In this document: positions 1-8,027 of the stretch, piece after piece
Layout: each line of letters opens with the position of its first letter
Position numbering within the stretch: the stretch's first letter is position 1
NCBI GenBank assembly: GCA_910577685.1
Contig: CAJTOH010000033.1
Coordinates: 1-41,856, forward strand
Source of the DNA: an uncultured Dorea sp.
GTDB taxonomy: Bacteria; Bacillota; Clostridia; Lachnospirales; Lachnospiraceae
DNA length: 41,856 bases
Direction of reading: 5' to 3'
The notes under the pieces: generated by a model
The model's database searches: none
Told to the model about the DNA's origin: nothing
What the model saw: the letters and a program-made list of their open reading frames with translations, nothing else
Position numbers and translations under genes: made by a program

Positions 1-84
1 AAGAAAAAACTTTTTCAATTTCTCTCTTTTGCCAGTCGCAAGGCTGAACTGTTACTTTGTTTATTGCTTTAAATCGTTAAAGTA

Positions 85-113
85 TTGACAAAAACAATAG
101 TTTTAGGTAAAAT
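85..113 (+). promoter_or_regulatory. sigma-A-type promoter for tyrA-aroA
   Basis: A perfect -35 TTGACA lies at 85-90, followed by a 17-nt spacer and a -10 TAAAAT at 108-113. Transcription would start near 120, leaving a leader of about 25 nt before tyrA, too short for a T-box or riboswitch. Bases 1-84 show no recognisable gene. Confidence 0.8.
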
Positions 114-145
114 AAATCAGATATACCGACAGAAGGAGAGGGATT

Positions 146-1240
146 ATGAAGCAGAAAATCGGATTTATTGGCCTGGGACTGATTGGCGGGTCGATTGCCA
201 GAGCAATCCGGCAGTATTTTCCGGATTATGAGATTGTGGCTTTCGACAAGAATAAGGAAACACTGGCGCTGGCGGCGCAGGAATCTGTAATTGATGTAGC
301 TGTATCTACGATTGATGGTAATTTTTACCATTGCAGTTACATATTCCTGTGTGCGCCGGTTTCTTATAATACGGCTTATTTAAAGCAGGTTGCGCCGTAC
401 CTTCACGAAGATTGTATCCTTACGGACGTAGGGAGCGTGAAGACGAATATCCACAGGGAAGCGGAGGCTTTGGGGCTTGGGCGGTATTTCATCGGAGGAC
501 ATCCTATGGCGGGTTCTGAGAAAAGCGGCTATGTTAATTCCAAGGCAATGCTGATCGAAAATGCATACTATGTGATGACGCCGTCAGAGGGTGCGGCTAA
601 GGAGAAGGTCGACCGTTATGTGGAGTTTGTAAAGGAGCTGCGGGCAATCCCCGTGCTTCTTGAATATCAGGAACACGACTATGTGACGGGGACGATCAGT
701 CATCTTCCGCATATCATTGCGGCAAGTTTGGTGAATTTCGTGCGGGATACGGACACAAAGGAAGAGCTGATGAAGAATCTTGCCGCGGGAGGATTTAAGG
801 ATATTACCCGCATTGCTTCGTCATCTCCTACTATGTGGCAGCATATCTGCCTGAAAAATAAAGAATATATTTCCGGGATTCTTGGGGGATATATTCAGGA
901 GCTTGGGAGGGCGAAGGATCTGATTGACCGGGAGGACGCACAGGGAATCTACCATTTGTTCGAGACTTCCAGAAATTACCGGAATTCCATTCCGGCATCT
1001 TTGGCGGGACCGATTAAGAAGGCCTATGAGGTTTACTGCGACATTATCGACGAGGCGGGAGGGATTGCCGCGATTGCGACGATTCTTGCCTCCAACAATC
1101 TGAATCTTAAGAATATCGGGATTGTCCATAACAGAGAATTTGAAGAAGGGGTTCTGCGTATTGAATTCTATGATGAGGCGTCTTCTAAACGGGCGGCGGA
1201 ATTACTGCAGAAATTCAGGTATGTTGTCTATGAGCGTTAA
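146..1240 (+). CDS. tyrA: Prephenate dehydrogenase with C-terminal ACT domain
   Basis: This enzyme oxidises prephenate to 4-hydroxyphenylpyruvate with NAD(P)+ in tyrosine synthesis, in the cytoplasm. The protein has 364 residues. The N-terminal Rossmann motif GLGLIGGS is at residues 9-16. The family's substrate-site blocks follow, including the HPMAGSEKSGY stretch and the SHLPHIIAASL helix. The last 65 or so residues form an ACT domain (GGIAAIATILASNNLNL onward), which in this family usually mediates feedback by tyrosine. The ATG at 146 follows AAGGAGAGGG at an ideal distance. The 3' end overlaps aroA by 11 nt in another frame, so the two are probably translationally coupled. The call is secure; the allosteric ligand is inferred. 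Confidence 0.96.
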   Translation: MKQKIGFIGLGLIGGSIARAIRQYFPDYEIVAFDKNKETLALAAQESVIDVAVSTIDGNFYHCSYIFLCAPVSYNTAYLKQVAPYLHEDCILTDVGSVKTNIHREAEALGLGRYFIGGHPMAGSEKSGYVNSKAMLIENAYYVMTPSEGAAKEKVDRYVEFVKELRAIPVLLEYQEHDYVTGTISHLPHIIAASLVNFVRDTDTKEELMKNLAAGGFKDITRIASSSPTMWQHICLKNKEYISGILGGYIQELGRAKDLIDREDAQGIYHLFETSRNYRNSIPASLAGPIKKAYEVYCDIIDEAGGIAAIATILASNNLNLKNIGIVHNREFEEGVLRIEFYDEASSKRAAELLQKFRYVVYER

Positions 1241-2552
1241 AACTATTTATCCGAAAAAAGGGCTTAAGGGCGAGGTCAGGGTTCCGGGAGATAAGTCTAT
1301 TTCCCACCGTTCTGTCATGTTTGGCTCCATTGCATCGGGAACTACGGAGATCACGAATTTTTTACAGGGCGCGGACTGTTTGTCTACGATCCGCTGTTTT
1401 CAGAAAATGGGAATCGAGATTGAACAGAAGCCGGACGCGGTATTGGTACGCGGCAGAGGACTTTACGGGCTGTCAGCCCCGGAGGGTACCCTTGACGTCG
1501 GCAACAGCGGGACTACCACAAGGCTTCTTTCCGGTATATTGTCCGGACAGGATTTTACATCTGTCCTGTCGGGGGATGCGTCTTTGAATTCCCGTCCTAT
1601 GGGGAGGGTAATGTCGCCCCTGAACAGTATGGGCGCTCGGATAGAGAGTGTCCGAAACGACGGCTGCGCGCCGCTAAGGATAGAACCCGGCGTGCTTCAC
1701 GGTATAGATTACCGGTCGCCGGTGGCTTCGGCGCAGGTGAAGTCTGCGGTCCTTCTTGCAGGGCTTTATGCCGACGGCAATACGTCTGTGACCGAGCCGG
1801 TTCTTTCGCGCAACCACACGGAGCTGATGCTTGGAGGTTTCGGGGCGGAGGTCAGCTCCGGCGTTCTTAAGGACGGCAGCGCGGTCGCAGGGATACGTCC
1901 CTGTAAGCAGCTTTATGGACAGAAGATTCGGGTACCGGGGGATATCTCTTCGGCGGCATATTTTATAGCAGCCGGTCTGGTGGTTCCGGGATCGGAAATT
2001 CTGATTCGCAATGTAGGGACGAATCCTACCCGGGCGGGAATTCTAAAGGTATGTGAAGCCATGGGGGCGGATCTTACCTATCTGGACAGGAATACGGCGG
2101 ATTGTCAGGCAAAGCAGGAGACGGGCGGCGAGCCGACCGCCGATATCCTTGTAAGATCCGGTTCGCTTCACGGAACGGTGATAGAGGGAAGTATAATCCC
2201 GACTTTGATTGATGAAATTCCGATAATTGCGGTAATGGCGGCATGTGCGGAGGGGACAACCGTAATCAGGGACGCGGCTGAATTGAAAGTAAAGGAGACG
2301 AACCGGATTGACACGGTTACGGAGAACCTTAAGGCAATGGGATGCAGCGTCACGCCCACCGAAGACGGTATGGTGATAGAGGGCGGAAAGACGCTCGCCG
2401 GGGCGCGGATCAGGAGTTATCTGGATCACAGGATTGCGATGGCGTTCGCCGTCGCAGGGATGGCCGCGGAAGGTGAGACGGTAATTGAGGACAGTCAGTG
2501 CGTCGATGTGTCATATCCGGATTTTTTCGCCACATTGGAGAGTTTGAGCTAG
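1230..2552 (+). CDS. aroA: 3-phosphoshikimate 1-carboxyvinyltransferase (EPSP synthase, class II)
   Basis: This enzyme transfers the enolpyruvyl group of PEP to shikimate 3-phosphate in the shikimate pathway. From the ATG at 1230 the protein has 440 residues, the normal length. An ATG at 1221 is also possible but lies too close to the AGG at 1217-1219; 1230 gives 10 nt spacing and begins MSVKTIYPKKG as in the family. Visible motifs are GDKS (20-23), NSGTTTRLLSG, SAQVK, RNHTE, NPTR, DEIPI, LKVKETNRI and DHRIAMAF. The combination GDKS, SAQxK, RxHxE and NxTR is the signature of class II enzymes, many of which tolerate glyphosate. It forms an operon with tyrA. Confidence 0.96.
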   Translation: MSVKTIYPKKGLKGEVRVPGDKSISHRSVMFGSIASGTTEITNFLQGADCLSTIRCFQKMGIEIEQKPDAVLVRGRGLYGLSAPEGTLDVGNSGTTTRLLSGILSGQDFTSVLSGDASLNSRPMGRVMSPLNSMGARIESVRNDGCAPLRIEPGVLHGIDYRSPVASAQVKSAVLLAGLYADGNTSVTEPVLSRNHTELMLGGFGAEVSSGVLKDGSAVAGIRPCKQLYGQKIRVPGDISSAAYFIAAGLVVPGSEILIRNVGTNPTRAGILKVCEAMGADLTYLDRNTADCQAKQETGGEPTADILVRSGSLHGTVIEGSIIPTLIDEIPIIAVMAACAEGTTVIRDAAELKVKETNRIDTVTENLKAMGCSVTPTEDGMVIEGGKTLAGARIRSYLDHRIAMAFAVAGMAAEGETVIEDSQCVDVSYPDFFATLESLS

Positions 2553-2646
2553 GGATTTATTAAATTTCATTGCGGGCATGTGTATAATACAGATAGCGGG
2601 AACAGGAACGGTTGTTAAAGAGAGTGATTTTAAGAAGGTGAACGGA

Positions 2647-3732
2647 ATGGATAATTGTATACAGTATAAATGTCCCTGCTGCGGGGCGTCTCTGGAGTTT
2701 TCTCCGCAGACTCAGAAGCTTTCCTGCCAAGGCTGCGGGAATCAATATGATTTAGAGACTATGGAACAGTATGAACAGGAGGAACGGCTGCCGGGGGAGC
2801 AGGATCTTAACTGGGAATATCGGAGGGAGGGACAGGGGGCCGGAAAGACCGAGGACAGTCTATATATATGTCCGTCTTGCGGGGCAAAGATTGAGGCGGA
2901 TGAGGATACGGTAAGCACGGTCTGTCCTTACTGCGACAATGTGGTCGTAATCAAGGAGACTTTTTCGGGCGAGTTTGAACCGGACGTCATGATTCCGTTT
3001 AAGATCGAAGGAGATCTGGCGCGGCAGAAGATGACGGAGTTTTGCAAGGGCAAGCCCCTTCTCCCGAAAAGTTTCCGCGACCTCAGTTATCTGAAAGACC
3101 TGCGGGGATGCTACGTCCCTTACTGGCTGTTCGACTGCAAGGCAAACGCGGATATGAGTTTTAACGCTACGCGGGTCAGATCATGGAGCGACAGCGAGTA
3201 TAACTATGTGGAAACTTCCTATTATCTGGTTTCGCGGTCGGGAACGATGGAGTTTGTCCATGTGCCTGTGGACGGCAGCAAGGAGATAGACGACAATACA
3301 ACAGAATCTATCGAGCCTTTTGATTACAGCGAGCTGACGGATTTTCAGCCGGCTTATCTGGCAGGTTACGAGACGGATAAATATGACGTGGATGCAAAGG
3401 ATGCGGAAGGCAGGGCGAAGCAGCGTTTGTATAATTCTGCCGAAAAGATGATACGCAGTACGGTGACCGGATACGAGTCCGTGCAGGTGAAAAGGCGGCA
3501 TCTTACATCTCAGGACGGGAAAGTGCTGTATGCATTGCTGCCTGTCTGGCTGTTCGAGACGGTTTATGAAGGGAAGAAGTATCAGTTTGCCATTAACGGA
3601 CAGACAGGGAAGATAGTAGGCGAGCTGCCTGTAGACCCGGGGGCATATTTGAAGTACCTCTGCAAGTTTACGGCGATAGGGACTGTGGCGTGTTCCATTA
3701 TAGGAATACTGCTGTTTGGAGGAGTGTTATGA
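2647..3732 (+). CDS. Zinc-ribbon membrane protein, YdjG-like
   Basis: The protein has 361 residues from the ATG at 2647, which follows AAGAAGGTG; an earlier in-frame ATG at 2578 lacks a ribosome site and adds an unlikely tail. Two zinc ribbons are visible: CPCCG with CQGCG (residues 9-30) and CPSCG with CPYCD (about 75-100). The middle is a soluble beta-rich region. The last 25 residues are hydrophobic and likely form a membrane anchor. Such proteins are often mislabelled as PriA-like helicases, but no helicase motif is present. The order zinc ribbon, TPM protein, SPFH protein matches B. subtilis YdjG-YdjH-YdjI, where YdjG and YdjH place the flotillin-like YdjI and PspA at the membrane. A TATAAT at 2583-2588 may give the cassette its own promoter. 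The role is inferred from synteny. Confidence 0.75.
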   Translation: MDNCIQYKCPCCGASLEFSPQTQKLSCQGCGNQYDLETMEQYEQEERLPGEQDLNWEYRREGQGAGKTEDSLYICPSCGAKIEADEDTVSTVCPYCDNVVVIKETFSGEFEPDVMIPFKIEGDLARQKMTEFCKGKPLLPKSFRDLSYLKDLRGCYVPYWLFDCKANADMSFNATRVRSWSDSEYNYVETSYYLVSRSGTMEFVHVPVDGSKEIDDNTTESIEPFDYSELTDFQPAYLAGYETDKYDVDAKDAEGRAKQRLYNSAEKMIRSTVTGYESVQVKRRHLTSQDGKVLYALLPVWLFETVYEGKKYQFAINGQTGKIVGELPVDPGAYLKYLCKFTAIGTVACSIIGILLFGGVL

Positions 3733-4616
3733 TGGATGCGGGTATGATTTTGAGCGGATGTAAGGAGAAGGTTATTCCGGGAATAAAAAAGGCTCTGTGC
3801 GTACTCACACTGAGCGCGGCAGGACTTCTTATATTCGGGGAGTATGGAGCTGCGGAAGTATCTGCGGCCGGAAACAACCCGGGATTCGAGGGCCGGGTGC
3901 AGGATGACGCCGGACTTCTGACGCCGGATGAGGAAGAAAAGCTTGAGAAGAAATGTTCCAAAGTCTCGGAACAGCATAATACAGGAGTTTATATCATTAC
4001 GACGCCGGATTTTGGCGGCGGCGACATTCAGCTCTGGCAGAGCCGGATTTTTGCGGAGTACGGGCTGGGGACAGATTTTTCAGGCAGCGGCGTTATGTTT
4101 GCCGTCAGTATCGCGGAGAGCGACTGGGGACTGGCAGGTTTCGGCTCGGCTTTGGAGGCGTTTACTACATATGGAAGAGAGCAGCTCGGAGAGGCGGTCT
4201 TAGACGATCTGTCAGCCGGAGAATTCTACGATGCATTTGACACGTATGTTTCCATGGCGGATGATTATCTGGCGGCGGCAGAGAGAGGGGACCCGTATAC
4301 GGCGGATCATCCTTACGTGAAGAGTATGCCTATGCCGGTGATTATCGGCGGGTCGTTTCTGTTGTCTTTTTTTGTATCTGCGGTGATTTTGGCGTCGTGG
4401 AAAAACAGTATGAATACCAGAGTGAGCAAGGACGGCGCGTCGGAATATATGAAGGAAGACAGTTTCCGTCTATATAATAGTACGGATCATTTCCTGTACA
4501 ATAATGTGACGCGTACGAAGAAGGAAACCTCGAAAAAATCAGAAGAAAACAGAAGCAGCGGAAGAAGCAATAGAGAGAGGCGTTCCGGCCGCTCGGGAAC
4601 CAGCGGTAAGTTCTGA
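3729..4616 (+). CDS. TPM-domain membrane protein, YdjH-like
   Basis: The protein has 295 residues from the ATG at 3729, which overlaps the stop of the preceding gene (ATGA type) and follows GGAGGA at 3718-3723. An N-terminal hydrophobic segment (about residues 20-42) reads as a signal sequence or anchor. A TPM domain follows (about 55-185, beginning VQDDAGLLTPDEEEKLE, with the YIITTPDF strand). A transmembrane helix lies at about 201-222. The cytoplasmic tail is basic, rich in Ser, Arg and Gly, and ends GTSGKF. TPM domains occur in plant and cyanobacterial photosystem assembly factors and in bacterial envelope proteins. The tight overlap with the zinc-ribbon gene suggests a membrane complex, as for B. 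subtilis YdjG/YdjH. Confidence 0.75.
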   Translation: MMDAGMILSGCKEKVIPGIKKALCVLTLSAAGLLIFGEYGAAEVSAAGNNPGFEGRVQDDAGLLTPDEEEKLEKKCSKVSEQHNTGVYIITTPDFGGGDIQLWQSRIFAEYGLGTDFSGSGVMFAVSIAESDWGLAGFGSALEAFTTYGREQLGEAVLDDLSAGEFYDAFDTYVSMADDYLAAAERGDPYTADHPYVKSMPMPVIIGGSFLLSFFVSAVILASWKNSMNTRVSKDGASEYMKEDSFRLYNSTDHFLYNNVTRTKKETSKKSEENRSSGRSNRERRSGRSGTSGKF

Positions 4617-4689
4617 ACTGTTTCTGGTATAAAAGTATATCTCCGGGCGGGGGGAATTCGTCCGGCAAGATTTAAGGAGGAGAAATATT

Positions 4690-6033
4690 ATGGGACTAAT
4701 CAGGGCGGCATGGACGGCTGTAAACGGGACATTGTCAGATCAGTGGAAAGAATATTTTTGCTGTGACGCGCTTGACGCGGAGGTGTTGCTGGCAAAAGCA
4801 GAGAAATGTGTGTCGGGGCGTTTGGGGAACCGTAAAGTAGACGATAATATTATCACGGATGGTTCCCACATTGCCGTGGCGAACGGGCAGTGTATGATTA
4901 TCGTGGAGGACGGTAAGGTGATCGACGCCTGCGCGGAGCCGGGGGCGTATACCTATAACACGAAAACCAGCCCTTCCGTGTTCGGAGGATCTTTTGTAGA
5001 AGGTTTGAAGGGGATCGCGAAAGAGGCGTGGCGGCGGTTTCAGTTCGGAGGCGGCACGGGACGGGACCAGCGGATTTATTATGTGAATATCAAAGAGATT
5101 CCGGGAAATAAATACGGTACGCCTAACCCGGTGCCTTTCCGCGTGGTAGACCGGAATATCGGGCTTGACGTGGACATTTCCATACGGTGTAACGGGGAAT
5201 ACTCCTACCGGATCGTGAATCCTATGGTATTCTATGCCAATGTCTGCGGAAATGTAGGACACATATACACAAGGGATCAGATTGATTCTATGCTGAAATC
5301 AGAACTGCTTACGGCGCTGCAGCCGGCGTTTGCAAGGATATCGGAAACAGGAATCCGTTACAGCGCCCTGCCCGGGCATACGGTAGAGCTGTCGGACGCG
5401 CTCAATGAAGTTTTGTCAAAGAAATGGACCGAGCTTCGGGGGATCATGGTCTATTCTCTGGGGATCAATAGTGTGACGGCATCCCGGGAAGACGAGGAGA
5501 TGATCAAGCAGCTCCAGAAATCGGCTGTCATGCGCGACCCGGGCATGGCGGCGGCCACCCTCGTGGGAGCTCAGGCAGACGCTATGAGGACGGCGGCAGG
5601 GAATAGGAACGGAGCTATGTCAGGATTCATGGGAATGGGTATGGCTTCTCAGGCGGGCGGCATGAACGTGCAGGATTTGTATGCCATGGGGCAGAGACAG
5701 CCGGCAAATACGGCTTATGGAGCTTCGCCGGCAAATCACGCAGAGCCGGCCAGGGCGGGGTGGACTTGCTCCTGCGGTACGGGCGGCAATACCGGGAAAT
5801 TCTGTGTGGAATGCGGCGCGCCCCAACCGGTACAGGCGGCAGGATGGACTTGTTCCTGCGGGACAGTGAATAAAGGGAAATTCTGCTCTGAATGTGGAAA
5901 GCCGAAACCGTCAGGTATCCTGCAATACCGCTGCGATAAGTGCGGCTGGGAGCCGGAGGACGCTTCGAAACCGCCTAAGTTCTGTCCGGAGTGCGGCGAC
6001 CCGTTCGATGACGGGGATATTAAGAGAAATTAA
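4690..6033 (+). CDS. SPFH (flotillin/stomatin-like) protein with three C-terminal zinc ribbons, YdjI-like
   Basis: The protein has 447 residues; the ATG at 4690 follows AAGGAGGAG. The N-terminal region (about 20-280) is an SPFH domain of the type sometimes called virion core protein or YdjI. There is no signal peptide or membrane helix, so it should be recruited from the cytoplasm. A Gly/Ala/Met-rich linker (about 290-355) leads to three zinc ribbons: CSCG/CVECG (from 358), CSCG/CSECG (from about 384) and CDKCG/CPECG (from about 412). In B. subtilis the homologous SPFH protein holds PspA at the membrane with the help of YdjGH, and this gene follows YdjG- and YdjH-like genes. No pspA is in the window. 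The 73-nt gap to the previous gene has no strong terminator. Confidence 0.8.
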   Translation: MGLIRAAWTAVNGTLSDQWKEYFCCDALDAEVLLAKAEKCVSGRLGNRKVDDNIITDGSHIAVANGQCMIIVEDGKVIDACAEPGAYTYNTKTSPSVFGGSFVEGLKGIAKEAWRRFQFGGGTGRDQRIYYVNIKEIPGNKYGTPNPVPFRVVDRNIGLDVDISIRCNGEYSYRIVNPMVFYANVCGNVGHIYTRDQIDSMLKSELLTALQPAFARISETGIRYSALPGHTVELSDALNEVLSKKWTELRGIMVYSLGINSVTASREDEEMIKQLQKSAVMRDPGMAAATLVGAQADAMRTAAGNRNGAMSGFMGMGMASQAGGMNVQDLYAMGQRQPANTAYGASPANHAEPARAGWTCSCGTGGNTGKFCVECGAPQPVQAAGWTCSCGTVNKGKFCSECGKPKPSGILQYRCDKCGWEPEDASKPPKFCPECGDPFDDGDIKRN

Positions 6034-6038
6034 TGATT

Positions 6039-6115
6039 AAAAGCAGCTTGCAGCAGGATATGGCGTTTAGATTACATGAAGCGAAACCATATTACTGCAT
6101 ATGAGCTGCTTTTTT
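6039..6115. terminator. Long nested hairpin, probable bidirectional terminator
   Basis: AAAAGCAGCT at 6039-6048 pairs with AGCTGCTTTT at 6104-6113. Inside are TGCAG (6049-6053) with CTGCA (6095-6099) and ATATGG (6058-6063) with CCATAT (6087-6092). A T-run follows on the plus strand (6110-6115), and a run of four Ts follows on the minus strand. It sits between the convergent SPFH gene and the minus-strand ATPase gene. Confidence 0.7.
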
Positions 6116-6141
6116 GTTTAACAGGCTGCGGCATATATGGG

Positions 6142-7779
6142 TCAATTTGGGCTAAGAAATTCTACTTTGCAGAAATGTTCTTTGGATTTTTTGTTATAAC
6201 TGATTCCAACAGCCAATATTCTTCCGGTATATCTCTTTTTTTCACCGAGTTTTCCTGTGAAGCGCAGCACATAGTCTTTCATTTTTATTTGCCGGATAGC
6301 GTCTTCCGGCGTGCTATCGACTTTCAATTCCAGAATCACGCAGTCTGCCCCGCTATGCTCGGGATAAAAGATAAAATCAACAAATCCTTTGCCCGCTTTG
6401 TCTTCACGTTCCACGCGATAACGGTCGCGTGCCGACAAATAGACAAGATTGATAACCGCAGATAGCTCTGTTTCATTATTATACGAAAGAATGGGCGATT
6501 CCGTATCATGGGTAAATGCCAGAATCTCGGCCATTGTTTTTGTGTCGCCGGATAAGGTTGCCGCGAGCATTTTCTCAGATTCCTTTGCCAAACGGTGAAC
6601 GTAGCCAAGGCTGTCATTGGTCAGCAGCAATTCGTTGTATTTATCCATTAGTTCCTTATTAGGGATAAAAACAGCGCCATTTTCATAAGTTAGCAGACCA
6701 TATACAACCATTGCGGAATAAATCTGGTTTTTGGTCTGTAACTTTGAATCTGTAGCGGCATATCCTAACAGCACAATCGGAATCCGTTCTCCGGCAATCA
6801 TAAGTGCAAGGTCATCCCGGATATCGTCAATGTTATTTCGGATATAATAAAAAATCTCATCATAAGGACCGGAACTCGTCCAGTAGTTTGAAAGCTGATT
6901 GTCCGATAATGCACATACAATTGAACGGGGATTGTAAAGCCTTCTGCCGGTAACGGTACAATACCCGTCGTACCAGAGGCGCAGGCTGTCTCTTGTTATT
7001 TCCGGGAGCGCTGTCTTCTGGAAATATACATGGAATAATGTATCGACCTCGGCATCCAAAAAGCCAAAATATTCACTGAATTTCTTTTTTGTCACCATGT
7101 CGTATTCAAGAAACATATTTAGCTCAGAACCGCTGGAATACTTGGCAATCGGCAGAATTCCGGTCATATAGACAAATTCTACATAGGGCTGATCTTTTAA
7201 CAGGTTGCTGAGAAAATCAATATATTCTGCCTTGTCTTTGTCCGTAACGAAATCTCTGTGGAAAATAAAATCCCATTCATCCAGCACGAAGATGAAACGG
7301 ACATCTTCCGGATCAGATTCAAGAATCTCATTCAATGCGTCCCACGGGGCGTCTGATTCTTTTAGGTTGACCTTGGGATATGCCTGAATCAGATCCTGCA
7401 GGATACGTCTGCTGATTCTTCCGATATAATCCCGATAGGATTTGCAGCCGGAGGGCAGGGAATTTAAAGTGACATAGATGACGTTGTGCCGGTTGATGTG
7501 GACCGGATACCATTCCCGGGAACTCACGGAAAGAGAATCAAAAATCGGACGGCAGTCTCTTCCTTTGCCAAAATAAGCGGCAATCATGCTTGCCATTACA
7601 GATTTACCAAAACGGCGGGGTCTCGTGATGCAGATGTATTTTTTATTTTTATCTTTGAGATTCGGTTCAATAAGAGGGATCAATTCGTCAAGCATTGCTG
7701 TTTTATCAACAAAGTAAGTAGATTCGGTTTCGTCTTTGTAGAGAAGAGATGCTTTTTTGCTGTTTAAATATAAACCCAT
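6142..7779 (-). CDS. AAA-ATPase-like protein with PD-(D/E)XK nuclease-like C-terminus
   Basis: The protein has 545 residues. The ATG at 7779 follows AGGAGG; an upstream in-frame start at 7839 would add 20 residues with no ribosome site. The N-terminal half is the AAA-ATPase-like family common in gut Clostridia and Bacteroidetes: FVDKTAML near residue 25, Walker A RPRRFGKS (53-60), and Walker B FVLDEWD (Asp167, Glu168). The C-terminus carries a PD-(D/E)XK-like core with Asp468 (GKGFVDFIF) and ELK (Glu484, Lys486). Such genes are usually annotated only as ATP-binding proteins. A role in DNA handling, regulation or defence is not established. It diverges from another ATPase with the same type of C-terminal fold. 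Confidence 0.82.
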   Translation of the reverse strand: MGLYLNSKKASLLYKDETESTYFVDKTAMLDELIPLIEPNLKDKNKKYICITRPRRFGKSVMASMIAAYFGKGRDCRPIFDSLSVSSREWYPVHINRHNVIYVTLNSLPSGCKSYRDYIGRISRRILQDLIQAYPKVNLKESDAPWDALNEILESDPEDVRFIFVLDEWDFIFHRDFVTDKDKAEYIDFLSNLLKDQPYVEFVYMTGILPIAKYSSGSELNMFLEYDMVTKKKFSEYFGFLDAEVDTLFHVYFQKTALPEITRDSLRLWYDGYCTVTGRRLYNPRSIVCALSDNQLSNYWTSSGPYDEIFYYIRNNIDDIRDDLALMIAGERIPIVLLGYAATDSKLQTKNQIYSAMVVYGLLTYENGAVFIPNKELMDKYNELLLTNDSLGYVHRLAKESEKMLAATLSGDTKTMAEILAFTHDTESPILSYNNETELSAVINLVYLSARDRYRVEREDKAGKGFVDFIFYPEHSGADCVILELKVDSTPEDAIRQIKMKDYVLRFTGKLGEKKRYTGRILAVGISYNKKSKEHFCKVEFLSPN

Positions 7780-7810
7780 AACAACAATTCCTCCTGCCGG
7801 TGTTTGGTTT

Positions 7811-7839
7811 ATTTTAGCATAGGGGGAGGGGATTATCAA
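7811..7839 (-). promoter_or_regulatory. Promoter for the minus-strand ATPase gene
   Basis: Read on the minus strand, -35 TTGATA (7839-7834), a 17-nt spacer and -10 TAAAAT (7816-7811) are preceded by the extended TGC element. The leader would be about 25 nt. Confidence 0.6.
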
Positions 7840-7874
7840 GTTTCTATTGAACCCATTGTTTGATTGTCAAAAAT

Positions 7875-7975
7875 GTATCCTGCATATTGATAGTGAGAAT
7901 AATATATAATAAAAATATATCTTGCGTATTATAGATAAAATAGAAGAAAAGTATCTTGCGTATTATAGATAAAAT
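7875..7975. repeat. Operator-like direct repeats between the divergent ATPase genes
   Basis: A 24-bp unit is present twice without mismatch, at 7918-7941 and 7952-7975 (period 34). A degenerate third copy begins GTATCCTGCATATT at about 7875. Each perfect unit is itself bounded by an inverted repeat, TATCT at its start and AGATA ten bases later. The array lies just upstream of the plus-strand ATPase start, where a regulator or the encoded protein could bind. The region is strongly AT-rich. Confidence 0.7.
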
Positions 7976-8027
7976 TGATAAAATATAGAATGAATATAAT
8001 AGAAAATATACTAATACAGGGGCTGAA

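Noticed and set aside
114..145. T-box or other riboswitch before tyrA
   Set aside because: The leader after the promoter is only about 25 nt, too short for such an element.
1217..1240. Programmed frameshift joining tyrA and aroA
   Set aside because: The 11-nt overlap has no slippery heptamer and both proteins are of normal stand-alone length, so ordinary coupling explains it.
2578..2646. Longer N-terminus for the zinc-ribbon protein
   Set aside because: The extra residues overlap a TATAAT, lack a ribosome site, and do not resemble the family start.
4735..5262. Open frame of 175 codons on the minus strand
   Set aside because: It is antisense to the SPFH gene, whose domains and ribosome site are clear.
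7918..7975. Possible CRISPR array
   Set aside because: Only two exact repeats and one weak copy, with spacers of about 10 nt and no cas genes. Operator-like repeats fit better.
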